This document shows positions 5,780-6,797 of a stretch of DNA of 6,797 nucleotides, one piece after another. The DNA is taken from positions 1 through 6,797 of the forward strand of contig DATCJO010000079.1 in assembly GCA_036562765.1 (NCBI GenBank), given 5' to 3'. The translations under genes were made by a program, and so were the position numbers. Each line of letters begins with the position of its first letter. The stretch's first letter is position 1. The notes under the pieces are model-generated. The model saw nothing but the letters and a program-made list of their open reading frames with translations. It did no database searches and had not been told where the DNA came from. Source of the stretch: JAAYFT01 sp036562765 (GTDB lineage Bacteria; Bacillota; Clostridia; Tissierellales; Tissierellaceae).

Positions 5780-6797
5780 CTAAACATACTTGCCTTCCTC
5801 TTTCAGCTGACTTAGTATATCCTTCATATTTTGAACCTTATCTTTAGCACATAGGAAAACTACATCTTCTGTGTCTACCACAATAAGGTTTTCCACACCC
5901 ACAACCGCAACAAGCCTATTCTCACCCATTATTATGCAATTCCTTGTATCCACCTTAAATACATTACCTTTTATAACATTATCATACTCATCTTTTTGGT
6001 AAATTCTTTCAATAGCAAGCCAGCTTCCCACATCATCCCAACCAAAATCTCCTAGCACAACATATACATTTTTCGCTTTTTCCATTATTCCGTAATCAAT
6101 CGATATACTCTCTAATTGGGAATATTCTTCATAAAGTACTTTTTCCATATCATTTGAATCAATATGTTCTCTTATTCGCTCCAGTGAGTTATATAAATCA
6201 GGCATATACTTCTTCATAGCACTGAGTATTGAGGATGTTTTCCATATAAACATCCCGCTATTCCAGAGATAATTTCCACTTCGTATATACTTTATCGCCG
6301 TACTGTAGTCGGGTTTTTCAACAAACCTTTCAACTTTATACACGCAATTTTTATTTACTACTTTTTTTGTATTTTCATCAAAGTTTATATAACCGTATCC
6401 TGTTTCAGGGCGCGTAGGTTTAATACCTATTATTACTAGATTGTCACCTTTTTCTGCCTCTTGTATTGCCGTTTCCAACGCTTCTATATACTTTTCTTCA
6501 TCCTTTATAACATGATCAGATGGAACAACAACCATTATCGAATCCCTATCAATCTTTTCTGTACGAAGGGCTGCAATGCCAATACAGGCTGCAGTATTTT
6601 TACTCATAGGCTCAACTAAAATATTCTCACGAGGCAAATTAGGAATTTGCTGACTCACTAATTCCACAAAATCAATATTGGTAACAACAAAGATATTTTC
6701 CAGGGGCATAATCTTTGTAAGCCTATCCACTGTTTGCTGAATCATCGTTTTTTCTCCGAAAAGATTTAAAAATTGCTTAGGCATCTTCATTCTACTC
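5780..6797 (-). CDS. manC: Mannose-1-phosphate guanylyltransferase (5' end cut by window)
   Basis: It makes GDP-mannose from mannose-1-phosphate and GTP in the cytoplasm, the donor for mannose and the precursor of GDP-fucose, GDP-rhamnose or GDP-perosamine. The frame is open to the right edge: two codons before the first visible ATG read SR, giving SRMKMPKQF, the end of the family's GxGTRLWPLSRxxxPKQF loop. The real start therefore lies roughly 20-25 residues beyond the window, and ATG 6790 is internal. Counting from that ATG, further motifs are EPMSKNTAACIGIAA (about 80-94), VVPSDHVI (108-115), ETGYGYINF (148-156), FVEKPD (174-179), YLWNSGMFIWK (193-203), SIDYGIMEKA (230-239) and GWDDVGSW (250-257). 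The protein ends shortly after the nucleotidyltransferase and left-handed helix part, so it is the short type without a fused phosphomannose isomerase domain. It is the first visible gene of the glycan segment. Confidence 0.92.
   Translation of the reverse strand, partial: SRMKMPKQFLNLFGEKTMIQQTVDRLTKIMPLENIFVVTNIDFVELVSQQIPNLPRENILVEPMSKNTAACIGIAALRTEKIDRDSIMVVVPSDHVIKDEEKYIEALETAIQEAEKGDNLVIIGIKPTRPETGYGYINFDENTKKVVNKNCVYKVERFVEKPDYSTAIKYIRSGNYLWNSGMFIWKTSSILSAMKKYMPDLYNSLERIREHIDSNDMEKVLYEEYSQLESISIDYGIMEKAKNVYVVLGDFGWDDVGSWLAIERIYQKDEYDNVIKGNVFKVDTRNCIIMGENRLVAVVGVENLIVVDTEDVVFLCAKDKVQNMKDILSQLKEEGKYV

Noticed and set aside
1..6797. CRISPR array, insertion sequence, tRNA or rRNA
   Set aside because: I saw no regularly spaced direct repeats, no transposase-like translation with flanking inverted repeats, and no tRNA or rRNA signature in the window.

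Overview
The window looks like an accessory region of a low-to-moderate GC Gram-positive bacterium, most likely a Clostridia-type Bacillota. The reasons are the strong AGGAGG-like ribosome binding sites, the AT-rich genes, a TTG start and short intergenic distances. This host guess rests on sequence style only. Every gene I can support is on the minus strand, so gene order is read from the right edge to the left.

Right part (about 2876-6797) is a surface-polysaccharide segment. It holds a GDP-mannose pyrophosphorylase (manC type, cut by the right edge), a LicD-family phosphotransferase, an IspD/TarI-type cytidylyltransferase and an NAD-dependent extended SDR epimerase/dehydratase. The last two are 8 bases apart and almost certainly co-translated. 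GDP-mannose would feed mannose-derived residues. The cytidylyltransferase, SDR and LicD trio suggests a CDP-activated polyol or sugar phosphate that LicD attaches to a glycan, in the way the ISPD and FKRP/fukutin families cooperate on ribitol phosphate. The exact substrate cannot be read from the sequence.

Middle (about 2566-2875) is a GC-rich scar: the C-terminal piece of a GHMP-family sugar kinase, with no N-terminal part and a +1 frameshift. Its homology begins directly after the stop codon of the SDR gene. I counted about 58% G+C over 2581-2820, against about 33% in the adjacent 60 bases of the SDR gene and 17-25% in two samples of the next gene. It marks a recombination boundary.

Left part (1-2421) looks like a defence island. 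It holds a stand-alone OLD-family ATPase/Toprim nuclease, a 97-residue WYL-like protein with no DNA-binding domain, and the first 42 codons of a helicase running off the left edge. That helicase starts with TTG and reaches a KAPTGS motif I, resembling HD-less Cas3-type CRISPR helicases. A WYL-like protein directly upstream of a possible cas3 is the most promising lead, but the rest of the locus lies outside the window and no CRISPR array is visible here.

No tRNA, rRNA, insertion sequence or clear intrinsic terminator was found. For five genes (OLD, SDR, cytidylyltransferase, LicD and the WYL-like protein) the start was set by a Shine-Dalgarno sequence. In four of these the longest open frame begins at a TTG or GTG that lies in or upstream of that ribosome binding site, so the internal ATG was chosen.
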